From positions 806,001 through 870,000 of the forward strand of contig CBDDJT010000002.1 of assembly GCA_965229765.1 (NCBI GenBank): a stretch of 64,000 nucleotides of DNA, read 5' to 3'. Position 1 is the stretch's first letter; each line of letters starts with the position of its first letter. Shown piece after piece: positions 15,109-22,899 of this stretch. Origin of the DNA: ASV31 sp965229765. Lineage in GTDB: Bacteria > Pseudomonadota > Alphaproteobacteria > Rhodobacterales > Rhodobacteraceae. A program made the translations under genes and the position numbers. The notes beneath the pieces were generated by a model. It searched no databases. It saw only the letters and a list, made by a program, of their open reading frames with translations, and was not told the origin of the DNA.

Positions 15109-16234
15109 ATGGCCGACCCCAGCGACATCCCCGGCTACGTCCGCAACCCCGGCCCCCCGCCCGAGGCGTCGCGCTTCTTCCGCAACAAGGGGCTGCAGCC
15201 CAGCTTCTCCTGGCAGGATGTCGAGCCCGAGGAACACGCGGTGGCCTTCGCCGTGGCCAAGATGGCCAGCCTCGACCTGCTGGAGGCCGCGAAGGCCGAG
15301 GTGCAGAAGGCGCTCGACCAGGGCCTGACCTTCGAGGCGTTCCAGAAAAGCTGGCGCGCGAACGAGCGGCTGCGGGACTGGGCGGTTCAACTTCGGCCCC
15401 GCCCGCGACGACGCCCGCGAGGTGCCCGCCGCGCTGGCCACGCCGCGTCGGCTGCGCACGATCTTCCGGTCGAACATGCGCAGCGCCCGCGCCGCCGGCC
15501 AGTGGGAGCGCATCCAGCGCACGAAAGAGGACCTGCCGTTCCTGGAATACCGGCTCGGCCCGAGCGAGCGGCACCGCCCGCACCACGAGGCCAAGGCGGG
15601 CCTGGTGCTGCCGGTGGACGATCCGTTCTGGCTGCGGTGGATGCCGCCGAACGGCTGGGGCTGCAAGTGCTGGGTGCGCCAGATCACCCGCGGCCAGGCC
15701 GAGACGATCGGCGTGGGCGAGGCGCCCGAGGTGCCGACGGTCGAGGTGGTCAACCGGCGCACCGGCGAGGTCAAGCGCGTGCCGCAGGGCATCGATCCCG
15801 GCTGGGACCGCAACCCCGGCGCGCTGCGCCTGCGCGCGATCGAGGACCTGCTGGCCGGGACGCTCGACACCGCGCCGCCCGCCGTGGCCGCCGCCGCCGC
15901 GCGCGACCTGGCGACGAGCTGGCGCGCCGCGCGGGTGCTGGCCGGCGAGGCGCCGGGCGCGGTGCCGGTGGCCGTGCTGCCCGCCGGAGAGGCCGCGCGC
16001 CTGGGCGACGGCCCCGGCGTCGTGCGGATCACGCGCGAGGGACCGGCGGCGCTGGCGGGCGACGAGGGCGCGCTGACGACCGACGACCTGGCCGCGCTGG
16101 CCGACGCCCCGGCGCAGGTCGATCCGGACGCCGGCCTGGTCCTCTGGACGCTGCCCGGCTGGGTACTGCGGGCGGTGCCGGTTCCGGGCGAAACCGGCCT
16201 CTGGATCACCGAGGCGGTGCGCCGGGACGGCTGA
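15109..16234 (+). pseudogene. MuF-like head morphogenesis protein (Mu gp30-like), frame broken
   Basis: Two frames together make one MuF protein of about 374 aa. Frame one from the ATG at 15109 gives SWQDVEPEEHAVAFAVAKMASLDLLEAAKAEVQKALDQG and ends being family-like at NERLRDW (about 15380). Frame two carries on with RFNFGPARDDAREVPAALA, then TPRRLRTIFRSNMRSARAAGQWERI and VLPVDDPFWLRWMPPNGWGCKCWV, the diagnostic MuF/gp30 core, to the stop at 16234. Deleting one G of GGG at 15380-15382 restores a single ORF. In Mu, gp30 is a minor head protein needed for assembly, so if real the break should cripple the phage. Sequence error is the main alternative. Confidence 0.85.
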
Positions 16235-16380
16235 CGCCCCGGCACATGCCCCGGAACCCGCCCGGAGAGCGCCGTTAAATACCCGTTAAACGGCCTTGTC
16301 GGATTTTCATGGCCCGTCTACCGTCCGGAGGGAAGACGCGGCTCACGGGGCCGCTCAGCGCCTCGGGCCGAAACGGCCCG

Positions 16381-16440
16381 CCCGCCCCCGCAACTGCACA
16401 GGTGTCACGCCGTCCGCGCGCTTGCGAATGTGCCGGGCAT
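16381..16440 (+). promoter_or_regulatory. Candidate Mor/C-dependent late promoter (PI equivalent)
   Basis: AACTGCACAGGT at 16392-16403, 19 bases, then TGCGAATGTGCCGGGCAT at 16423-16440: the same block as at 9074-9121 apart from one indel and two changes, and again followed by CGCCCCGAGA. It lies in the 204-base gap between MuF and protease I, where Mu has its late promoter PI. The ATG of protease I overlaps the end of the block, so a transcript from TGCGAATGT would have almost no leader. Inference from repetition and synteny. Confidence 0.6.
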
Positions 16441-17431
16441 GACGACGCCCCGAGACCCCATCGCGACCCCCTGCGCGCCGCTGGCCCTGAACGCCGCCGA
16501 CGGCACCGTGCCCGAGTGGGTGCAGCTGCTGCCCGCCGGCCGCGAGATCGAGGGCGTGGACGGGCGCAAGTGGACGCTGGAGCGCGACGGCGCCGACATC
16601 GTCGCGGCCTTCAACAGCCGCGGCCTGAAGCTGCCCATCGACATCGAGCACGCGACCCAGCTGAAGGGCGCGCGCGGCGAAGAGGCCCCCGCCGTCGGCT
16701 GGATCGAGGCGCTGGAGGCGCGCGATACCGGGCTGTGGGGCCGCGCCGACTGGACCGACCGGGGCCGCGCGCTGCTGGCCGACCGGGCCTACGCCTACCT
16801 CAGCCCCGTCTTCACCTACGCCAAGCGCACCGGGCTGATCGCCCGCATGGTCAGCGCGGGCCTGACGAACAACCCCAACCTGGACCTGGTGGCGCTGAAC
16901 CGCAGCGACGACGACGCCGCCCAAACGGAGGACGTGATGGACAAGGCCATCCTGGAGGCGCTGGGCCTCAACTCGGATGCGAGCGCGGCGGATGTCGTGG
17001 TCGCGATCCAGAAGCTGAAGGACGACAAGGCGACGGCGCTGAACCGCGCCGAGACGCCCGACCCCGAGCGGTTCGTGCCCAAGGCCGACTTCGACCTGGC
17101 GATGAACCGCGTCCGCGAGGCCGAGGCCGCCGACAAGGCCCGCGCCGAGGCCGAGATCGAGGCCGCCGTGGACGCGGCGATCGAGGCCGGCAAGGTCGCC
17201 CCGGCCAGCCGCGACTATCACCTGGCCGCGTGCCGCGCCGAAGGCGGCCTGGACCGCTTCAAGGCCGCGATGGATGCCGCGCCCGAGATCGCCGGCAAGT
17301 CCGGCCTGGGCGGCAAGCCCCCCTCGGGCGGCGGCTCGGCCCTGTCGGCCGAGGAGCTGGCCGTCTGCCAGGCGACGGGCATGGACCCCGAAGAATTCGC
17401 AAAGGCCCGCGCGGCCGAACGCAAGGAGTAA
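16439..17431 (+). CDS. Phage protease I with internal scaffold region (Mu gpI/gpZ-like)
   Basis: 330 aa. Head maturation protease: N-terminal half has PEWVQLLPAGREIEGVDGRKW, KLPIDIEHATQLKG (catalytic-type His in a D-I-E-H context), PAVGWIEALEARDTGLWGRADW, and AYAYLSPVFTYAKRTG, which match Mu gpI-type serine proteases. The C-terminal half, from about residue 167, is Ala/Glu/Lys-rich coiled coil typical of scaffolds. The ATG at 16439 fits family N-termini (MTTP...), but there is no Shine-Dalgarno and the start abuts the promoter-like block, so leaderless translation is possible. An internal start probably makes a separate scaffold. Confidence 0.88.
   Translation: MTTPRDPIATPCAPLALNAADGTVPEWVQLLPAGREIEGVDGRKWTLERDGADIVAAFNSRGLKLPIDIEHATQLKGARGEEAPAVGWIEALEARDTGLWGRADWTDRGRALLADRAYAYLSPVFTYAKRTGLIARMVSAGLTNNPNLDLVALNRSDDDAAQTEDVMDKAILEALGLNSDASAADVVVAIQKLKDDKATALNRAETPDPERFVPKADFDLAMNRVREAEAADKARAEAEIEAAVDAAIEAGKVAPASRDYHLAACRAEGGLDRFKAAMDAAPEIAGKSGLGGKPPSGGGSALSAEELAVCQATGMDPEEFAKARAAERKE
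16937..17431 (+). CDS. Predicted scaffold protein from internal start (Mu gpZ equivalent)
   Basis: Same frame as the protease. ATG at 16937 has a clean GGAGG at 16927-16931 five bases before it, better than the signal of the full-length gene. The product would be 164 aa, MDKAILEALGLNSDASAADV..., almost entirely helical and charged, rich in Ala and Glu in the middle, as scaffolds are. In Mu, gene Z is translated from an internal start in gene I and gives the scaffold. The arrangement here is the same; expression is inferred. Confidence 0.6.
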   Translation: MDKAILEALGLNSDASAADVVVAIQKLKDDKATALNRAETPDPERFVPKADFDLAMNRVREAEAADKARAEAEIEAAVDAAIEAGKVAPASRDYHLAACRAEGGLDRFKAAMDAAPEIAGKSGLGGKPPSGGGSALSAEELAVCQATGMDPEEFAKARAAERKE

Positions 17432-17437
17432 CACCCG

Positions 17438-18361
17438 ATGGCGATCCTCACCCCGGCGCTGCTCAGCGCCATGAACACGGTCTACCGGCGCGACTTCCAG
17501 TCGGCCTACGACGCCGCGCGCGAGGCCACGTTCTGGTCGAACGTCGCGACGATGGTGCCGTCGGCCTCGGCCTCGAACACCTACGGCTGGCTGGGCGACT
17601 TCCCGGCGCTGATCGAGTGGGTCGGCGACCGGACCGTCAAGGACATGAAGGCGCACGGCTACGAGCTGATCAACAAGCTCTACGAGGCGACCGTCGGCGT
17701 GCCGCGCACCGCGATCGAGGACGACAGCTACGGCGTCTACTCGCCGCTGATGCGCACGATGGGCCAGGCCGCGGCGGATCATCCCGACAAGATGATCTCC
17801 GAGCTGATCGCCGCCGGTCACAGCACGCTGTGCTTCGACGGGCAGAACTTCTTCGACACCGACCACCCGGTCTATCCCAACGTGGACGGCACCGGCACCG
17901 CCGCGACCGTGTCGAACTACGACGCCGACGCCGGCAGCCCCGGCCCGCTGTGGGTGCTGCTCGACACCACGAAGCCGCTGAAGCCCTTCATCTTCCAGGA
18001 GCGGACGAAGCCCGAGTTCGAGGCCAAGACCAACCCTGCCACTTCGGACACGGTGTTCACCAGCGACACCTACCAGTACGGCATCCGCTATCGCTGCAAC
18101 GCCGGCTTCGGCTTCTGGCAGATGGCCTACGGCTCGCGCAACGAGCTGAACGCGACGAACTTCCGCGCCGCCCGCCAGGCGATGCGCGAGTTCACCGCCG
18201 ACGGCGGGCGCCCGCTGGGCATCCGGCCGAACGTGGTCCTGGTGCCGCCCGCGCTGGAGGCCGACGCCAAGACCCTGTTCGAGGCGATGACGCTGGCGAA
18301 CGGCGCGTCGAACCCGGACTACAAGGCGGTCGAGGTGATCGTCTCGGGCTGGATGGCCTGA
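17438..18361 (+). CDS. Major capsid protein (Mu gpT-like)
   Basis: 307 aa. Starts MAILTPALLSAMNTVYRRDFQSAYDAA, the recognisable N-terminus of Mu-like major head subunits; further markers are YGWLGDFPALIEWVGDRTVKDM, YEATVGVPRTAIEDDSYGVYSPLMRTMGQAA and FFDTDHPVYPN. Forms the icosahedral head shell. AAGGAG precedes the ATG. It follows protease/scaffold by six bases as in Mu. Confidence 0.95.
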   Translation: MAILTPALLSAMNTVYRRDFQSAYDAAREATFWSNVATMVPSASASNTYGWLGDFPALIEWVGDRTVKDMKAHGYELINKLYEATVGVPRTAIEDDSYGVYSPLMRTMGQAAADHPDKMISELIAAGHSTLCFDGQNFFDTDHPVYPNVDGTGTAATVSNYDADAGSPGPLWVLLDTTKPLKPFIFQERTKPEFEAKTNPATSDTVFTSDTYQYGIRYRCNAGFGFWQMAYGSRNELNATNFRAARQAMREFTADGGRPLGIRPNVVLVPPALEADAKTLFEAMTLANGASNPDYKAVEVIVSGWMA

Positions 18362-18365
18362 TCCG

Positions 18366-18752
18366 ATGGCCCGGCTGATCCGCACCATCAAGACGCGGTC
18401 CGCACCGTTCTATCGGTGCGGCACCCGCTTCACCCGCGAGGGGGCGTTGTTCGAGGACGACGCCTTCACCAGCGCCGAATGGTCCCGGCTGATGGCCGAG
18501 CCGATGCTGGAGATCGAGCCCGTCGCGGCCGATGCCCCGCCGCTGCCGGATGCGCCGGTGATCGAGGTGATCGTCGCGATGATCGCCAAGCTGCCGGAGG
18601 AGGCCTTCACCAAGGCCGGTCCGCCGAAGCTTGACGCGCTGCGGTCCGCGCTGCCGGGGATCGCCGACCGGATCGACGACCATGCCCGCGACGCGGCCTG
18701 GGCGGCGTTCCAGGCACAGCGCGATACGCCGGGGACGCCCCCGGCCACCTGA
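18366..18752 (+). CDS. Mu gp35/HI1506-like protein
   Basis: 128 aa. N-terminus MARLIRTIKTRSAPFYRCGTRFTREGALFEDDAFTSAEWSRLMAEPMLEIE is the small beta domain of the HI1506/gp35 family encoded after gpT in Mu-like phages. The C-terminal part is helical with IDDHARDAAWAAFQAQRDT. Function unknown; close to the capsid gene, so perhaps a head accessory. Confidence 0.72.
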   Translation: MARLIRTIKTRSAPFYRCGTRFTREGALFEDDAFTSAEWSRLMAEPMLEIEPVAADAPPLPDAPVIEVIVAMIAKLPEEAFTKAGPPKLDALRSALPGIADRIDDHARDAAWAAFQAQRDTPGTPPAT

Positions 18753-18953
18753 TCCCGCGCGAACGCCCGGGCAACCCCGGGTGCGGGTTTCAGGGCGGCC
18801 CGCCCCGGGACGGGCAAGTAGGCCAGAGCGACGGAGCTGGCGGAGGGCCGTGACAGCCGGGAGAGACCGGCACCGGAATACCCCGAGTGCCGGGGGTTCG
18901 CGGGGTGGCCCCCGGCCACGGATGACACCCCGCACCTATTCGGAGCCCTGCCC
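18753..18953 (+). ncRNA. Hairpin-rich non-coding segment downstream of the capsid genes, candidate structured RNA
   Basis: No convincing ORF in these 200 bases. Many stable hairpins can be drawn on the plus strand: GCCCG/CGGGC around 18809, GCCAG-N10-CTGGC near 18829, GCCGG-GAGAGA-CCGGC near 18859, CCCCG-AGTGC-CGGGG near 18881, and GCCGGGGG-N12-CCCCCGGC or alternatively GCGGGGTG/CACCCCGC at the 3' end, which are mutually exclusive. A published comparative RNA motif, Mu-gpT-DE, lies downstream of gpT in Mu-like phages; this could be a member, though here one small gene intervenes. Not verified by a covariance model. Confidence 0.45.
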
Positions 18954-19163
18954 ATGTCGCACATCATCTGCCTGATCCTCGCCTATCTGGTCGCAGCGGC
19001 CGTCACGCCCCAGGTGTCGCTCAGCTTCGACGCGACGGAGTGGACGAGCTTCCTGACCTATCTCTGGATCGCGCTGGCCTGGCTGGGGATCACGGCGGTG
19101 GTGCATCTGCTGATCGTCGTGGTGGCGCTGCTCTTCGTGGCCCGGCGTGGAGCTGACCGATGA
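18954..19163 (+). CDS. Small membrane protein with two membrane helices
   Basis: 69 aa. MSHIICLILAYLVAAAVTPQVSLSF and TYLWIALAWLGITAVVHLLIVVVALLFVA are two hydrophobic segments separated by an acidic loop, ending in RRGADR. Start ATG at 18954 follows GGAGCCC. It overlaps the gp36 gene by four bases. Size and topology would suit a holin, but the position in the head module is odd for that; left unassigned. Confidence 0.6.
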   Translation: MSHIICLILAYLVAAAVTPQVSLSFDATEWTSFLTYLWIALAWLGITAVVHLLIVVVALLFVARRGADR

Positions 19164-19594
19164 GCTACGCCACACTCGCCGACATCGTCGCCATCTACGG
19201 GGACCAGGTCCTCTACGTCGCCGACCGCGACGGCGACGGCGTGGCCGAGACCGACGCGATCACCCGCGCGCTCGACGCCGCCTCGGCCGAGATCGACAGC
19301 CACCTCAGCGCGCGCTACGCGCTGCCGCTCGACGCGGTGCCGCCGATCCTGCGCGAGATCTGCGTGGACCTGGCCGTCTACCGCCTGGCGTCCAGCCGGG
19401 ACGTGCTGACCGCCGACATCCGCCAGCGCCGCGAGGACGCGGTGAAACACCTGGGCCGGATCGGCGAGGGCAAGGCCGGGCTGGGCCTGGCAGCGCCCGA
19501 TGAAGACGAGGACGGCCAGCCCGACAGCCCGCGCCCGATCGTGACCGGCGGGCCGGAGCGCCTGTTCAGCCGCGACAAGATGGAGGGGCTGTGA
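19160..19594 (+). CDS. DUF1320 head-tail connector-type protein (Mu gp36-like)
   Basis: 144 aa. MSYATLADIVAIYGDQVLYVADRDGDG and AEIDSHLSARYALPLDAVPPILREICVDLAVYRLA are the standard DUF1320 signature. Members are thought to join head and tail. C-terminal 30 residues acidic and Pro-rich. Overlaps its neighbours at both ends. Confidence 0.9.
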   Translation: MSYATLADIVAIYGDQVLYVADRDGDGVAETDAITRALDAASAEIDSHLSARYALPLDAVPPILREICVDLAVYRLASSRDVLTADIRQRREDAVKHLGRIGEGKAGLGLAAPDEDEDGQPDSPRPIVTGGPERLFSRDKMEGL

Positions 19595-20079
19595 TGGCCG
19601 GGGTCGCCTTCGACTTCGACGTGCGCGGCCTGGTCGAGGTCGGCGAAAAACTTGGCTACCTCGAAAAGTGGCGCGAGACCGGTCGCATTGCCGAGGCGGC
19701 AGCGGTCTACCTGGAGAACGCCACGAAGGAGCGGATTGCAGCGACGAAGACCGCGCCTGACGGCACCCCCTGGGCGCCGTGGTCGGAAGGCTACGCTGCG
19801 CAGCGTGGCAAGGCGCAATCCTTGCTCCTCGGGCAGGGCGACCTGCGCGACAGCGTCCAGAGTTACGCCACGTTAACCGAGGCGCGGGTCGGGTCCAACC
19901 TGGTCTACTCTGGAACGCATCAGTTCGGCGCTTCGCAGGGCGACTTCGGAGAAACATCGCGCGGCGCGCCGATCCCCTTCGGAGACATCCCGGCGCGGCC
20001 GTATCTCGGGGTGTCTGATGAGGACGAGCACGAGCTGCAGAACATCGTGAACGACCGCATCCGGAGGCTGCTGCAATGA
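19594..20079 (+). CDS. Virion morphogenesis protein (Mu gpG-like)
   Basis: 161 aa. Family pattern ERIAATKTAPDGTPWAPWSEGYAAQRGKAQSLLLGQGDLRDSVQSYATLTEARVGSNLVYSGTHQFG and near the end IPARPYLGVSDEDEHEL identify the phage virion morphogenesis (gpG) family, needed in Mu for tail/head joining. The ATG at 19594 follows GGAGGGG. Codon choice is slightly less G+C-rich than in neighbours. Confidence 0.9.
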   Translation: MAGVAFDFDVRGLVEVGEKLGYLEKWRETGRIAEAAAVYLENATKERIAATKTAPDGTPWAPWSEGYAAQRGKAQSLLLGQGDLRDSVQSYATLTEARVGSNLVYSGTHQFGASQGDFGETSRGAPIPFGDIPARPYLGVSDEDEHELQNIVNDRIRRLLQ

Positions 20080-20624
20080 CCTCGTCGCCCACGCTCCTGG
20101 CCGACCTGCCCGCCGCCGTCGTCACGGCGATCCGCGCGATCCTGCCCGCGCTGGCGCGGTGCGAGACGATGACCGGCCGCTTCGACCTGGCCGAGCTGAA
20201 CAAGTCGGGCATCCCGGCACCCGCCGTGCGCGTGTCGGTGCTGGGGCTGAAGGAAAGCGGCCGCGCGGCCGGCGACTTCGTCGAGTTCGGCGCCCGCATG
20301 GCCGCCTACGTCATCACCCGCGACCGGCTGGGCCGGACCCGCGACGAGCACGCCGCCACCATCGCGCAGGCGATCTGCAGCCTGGTGCCGGCGGACGACT
20401 GGGGCATGGACGCCATCGGCCCGGCCGAGGACGTGGCCTGCGACGTGCTGGCCTCGGTCGCGACGCGGGACGCGGGCGTGGCGCTCTGGGCCGTCACCTG
20501 GACGCAGCCACTGACGTTTTATGCCCGCACGACAGAGGTCGTGCCGGTCGAGCTTTACGTCGCCGAGGGCGCTGCGGGCACCGGCAACGCGGGCGACTAC
20601 GCGCCGGTCGGGGGTGAGGCATGA
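20076..20624 (+). CDS. Mu gp37-like tail/connector protein
   Basis: 182 aa. It lies directly after gpG, where Mu-like phages encode gp37 (DUF1834/tail terminator type). Sequence RFDLAELNKSGIPAPAVRVSVLGLKESGRAAGDFVEFGARMAAYVITRDRLGRTRDEHAATIAQAICSLV is consistent with that family: a long alpha/beta domain with 'DR...R' and regular beta-strands. The assignment rests on context plus general appearance. Confidence 0.72.
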   Translation: MTSSPTLLADLPAAVVTAIRAILPALARCETMTGRFDLAELNKSGIPAPAVRVSVLGLKESGRAAGDFVEFGARMAAYVITRDRLGRTRDEHAATIAQAICSLVPADDWGMDAIGPAEDVACDVLASVATRDAGVALWAVTWTQPLTFYARTTEVVPVELYVAEGAAGTGNAGDYAPVGGEA

Positions 20625-21079
20625 GCTTCGAGCAGGCCGAAAGCCAGCGGGCGCTGGCCAACGCGATCGAGCTGGGCACGATCACCGCCGTGGACGGCGC
20701 GACCGGCAAGGTCCGGGCGAAGATCGGCGAGCTGGAGACGCCCTGGATCGAGGTCGGCAAGCTCGCCATGGGCGACAAGCGCCTGTGGTTCATGCCCAGC
20801 GTCGGCGAGCAGGTGGTCATCGCCTGCCCCGGCGGCGACGTGGCGCGCGCGGTGACGCTCGGCTCTGTCGCCCAGGGCAACGCCCCCAGCGCCGACGCCG
20901 GCGTGCCGATGCTGGACCTGGGCGGCGGCGAGATCGCGGTCACGAACGGCACGGTCCGCGCGACCGGCTGCGACGTGATCGTCGAGGGCGGCGATGTCGT
21001 CGCCGACGGCATCAGCCTGAAAACCCACACCCACGGCGGCGTCACGCCCGGCGGGGGCAGCACCGGAGGGCCGCAATGA
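20621..21079 (+). CDS. Baseplate assembly protein V (tail spike)
   Basis: 152 aa. OB-fold start (GTITAVDGATGKVRAKIGELETPWIEV), then MPSVGEQVVIACPGGDVARAVTLGSV, a triple-beta repeat region and a C-terminal HTHGG motif that would bind iron at the needle tip as in P2 gpV and Mu gp45. Forms the trimeric membrane-piercing spike of the contractile tail. Four-base overlaps on both sides. Confidence 0.92.
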   Translation: MSFEQAESQRALANAIELGTITAVDGATGKVRAKIGELETPWIEVGKLAMGDKRLWFMPSVGEQVVIACPGGDVARAVTLGSVAQGNAPSADAGVPMLDLGGGEIAVTNGTVRATGCDVIVEGGDVVADGISLKTHTHGGVTPGGGSTGGPQ

Positions 21080-21351
21080 AACGGGACTTTGAAGTGATCC
21101 GCGACGGCTGGGTCGCGGGGCAGCCGGCACGCGCCGGCGACCGCGTGCAGCTGACCGAACGGCAGGCGCGCTACGAGACGAACGTCCGCCCCGTCCGCCC
21201 GCCGCGCGCGAAACCGAACCCGCCCGCCGCGCCTGCGGCGACCGACCCCGAGACGCCCCGCCAGACCGGCCGCAAGAAGACCGGCGGCGGGGCGTCGAAG
21301 GCGTCGAAGGCGGGCGGCGGTGACACCGGCCAGGAGGCGGCAGGCAAGTGA
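21076..21351 (+). CDS. Small basic tail-region protein, unknown function
   Basis: 91 aa. First 45 residues (MKRDFEVIRDGWVAGQPARAGDRVQLTERQARYETN) look like a small folded domain; the rest is low-complexity Pro/Ala/Lys/Gly. Encoded between V and W, where P2 has nothing. The 'GWVAGQPARAGDRVQLTERQARYE' pattern is common in short proteins near phage head/tail genes. Function unknown. Confidence 0.6.
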   Translation: MKRDFEVIRDGWVAGQPARAGDRVQLTERQARYETNVRPVRPPRAKPNPPAAPAATDPETPRQTGRKKTGGGASKASKAGGGDTGQEAAGK

Positions 21352-21698
21352 CGGGCACGAACCGGCAGACCGGGCGGCAGCTGGCGGGCGACGCGCACCT
21401 GGTGCAGTCGATCCGCCACATCCTGTCGACGCCGCGCGGCAGCGTGGTGATGCTGCGCGACTACGGCTCGGAGGTGCCGCGCCTGATCGACCGCCCGATC
21501 AACGGCGCCACCGTCGTCGATGTCTACATGGCCACGGCCGAGGCGCTGGACCGCTGGGAGCCGCGCATCCGCATCGACCGCGTCCAGGTGACCGAGGCCG
21601 GGCCGGGCAGGCTGGGCCTGGCCGTCACCTACCGCACCGCTGCCGGGCTGGGCGCCGGGCTGAGCGCCGGGCTGGCCGAGCTGGAGCTGGTGGCATGA
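21348..21698 (+). CDS. Baseplate assembly protein W (gp25-like lysozyme fold)
   Basis: 116 aa. SIRHILSTPRGSVVMLRDYGSEVPRLIDRPIN is the GPW/gp25 signature (E-P-R-like wedge component). Part of the baseplate wedge joining sheath to spike. GTG start overlapping the previous stop; stop overlaps J. Confidence 0.93.
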   Translation: MTGTNRQTGRQLAGDAHLVQSIRHILSTPRGSVVMLRDYGSEVPRLIDRPINGATVVDVYMATAEALDRWEPRIRIDRVQVTEAGPGRLGLAVTYRTAAGLGAGLSAGLAELELVA

Positions 21699-22597
21699 CC
21701 CGCTTCGCCAAGATCGACCTGTCGAAGCTGCCCGCGCCCGCGGTGATCGAGACGCCGGACTTCGCCACGCTGCTGTCCGAGATGAAGGCCCGCGCGGTCG
21801 AGCTGATGCCCGCGCTGGCCGACGTGCTGGAACTGGAGAGCGAGCCCGCGACCCAGGTGCTGCGGGTCTGCGCGTATTTCCGGATGCTGGACCGGCTGGA
21901 GTTCAACGACGGCGTCCGCGCCACGCTCCTGGCACACGCCACGGGCACCGACCTGGACCACCTTGCGGCCTTCTGGGGCGTCGCGCGGCTGACGATCCAG
22001 GAGGCCGACGCCGAGGCGGTGCCGCCGGTGCCGGAGGTGCTGGAGAGCGACGAGGACCTGCGGCTGCGCACCCAGCTGTCGCTGGAGGCGCACAGCTCGG
22101 CCGGGTCGGTCGGCGCCTACCTGTTCCACGCGCTGAGCGCGCACGCCGACGTCAAGGACGCCTCGGTGGTCAGCCCCACGCCGGGCGACGTGATCGTGAC
22201 TGTGCTGTCGCGGCAGGGCGATGGCACGCCGGCCCAGGCGGTGCTGGATGCTGTGACCGCCGCGCTGACGCCCGAGGACGTGCGCCCGCTGACCGACTTC
22301 CCGGTGGTCGAGGCACCCGAGATCGTGACCTTCACCGTCGAGGCCGAGCTGACGCTTTACGCAGGACCGGACCCGGCGGCGGTGGAGGCCGCGGTGGACG
22401 CGGCGCTGACCGCCTACCTGGACCAGCACCACGCGCTCGGCCGCGACATCACCCGCGCCGGGCTGTTCGCCGCGCTGATGCAGCCGGGCGTCCAGAACGT
22501 CGCGCTGACCCAGCCCGCCGCCGACATCGTCATCGGTCCGGGCCAGGCAGCCTGGTGCACCGCCGACGCCATCTCCATCGGGGGGGTCGCGACGTGA
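21695..22597 (+). CDS. Baseplate assembly protein J
   Basis: 300 aa. Begins FAKIDLSKLPAPAVIETPDFATLLSEMKARAVELMPALADVLELESEPATQVLRVCAYFRMLDRLEFNDGVRATLLAHATGTDLDHLAAFWGV, the clear gpJ pattern, followed by the beta-rich middle (SVVSPTPGDVIVTVLSRQGDGTP). Forms the baseplate wedge. ATGA overlap. Confidence 0.94.
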   Translation: MTRFAKIDLSKLPAPAVIETPDFATLLSEMKARAVELMPALADVLELESEPATQVLRVCAYFRMLDRLEFNDGVRATLLAHATGTDLDHLAAFWGVARLTIQEADAEAVPPVPEVLESDEDLRLRTQLSLEAHSSAGSVGAYLFHALSAHADVKDASVVSPTPGDVIVTVLSRQGDGTPAQAVLDAVTAALTPEDVRPLTDFPVVEAPEIVTFTVEAELTLYAGPDPAAVEAAVDAALTAYLDQHHALGRDITRAGLFAALMQPGVQNVALTQPAADIVIGPGQAAWCTADAISIGGVAT

Positions 22598-22899
22598 CGG
22601 ACACGTTCAAGCGCGGCGACAGCCTGGACTGGTGGGGACAGGTCTCTCCGGTGCCTGACGGAGGGTTCGCGGGCTGGACCATCGCGGCCAAGCTGCGCGG
22701 CCAGGACGGGGCAGAGATCGCCGCGCTGGTGCCCGAATGGCTGGACGCGGCGCAGGGCCTGTTCCGCCTGACGGCTGGCGCCACCGGCGCCTGGCCGCTG
22801 GGGCTGGCCGTGTTCGATGTCTCGATGACCACGCCCGAGGGCCAGGTCGCCACGTCCGAGACCGCGCAGCTGCGCATCGTTGAGAGGATTTCGCGATGA
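22594..22899 (+). CDS. Small beta-sandwich tail-fibre adaptor-like protein
   Basis: 101 aa. FKRGDSLDWWGQVSPVPDGGFAGWTIAAKLRGQDGAEIAALVPEWL resembles the N-terminal beta-sandwich of BppU-type baseplate proteins ('F-x-RGD...W...AxlR...G'). GTG start in an overlap with J. Followed directly by the collagen-like gene, so an adaptor between baseplate and fibre is plausible but inferred. Confidence 0.55.
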   Translation: MTDTFKRGDSLDWWGQVSPVPDGGFAGWTIAAKLRGQDGAEIAALVPEWLDAAQGLFRLTAGATGAWPLGLAVFDVSMTTPEGQVATSETAQLRIVERISR

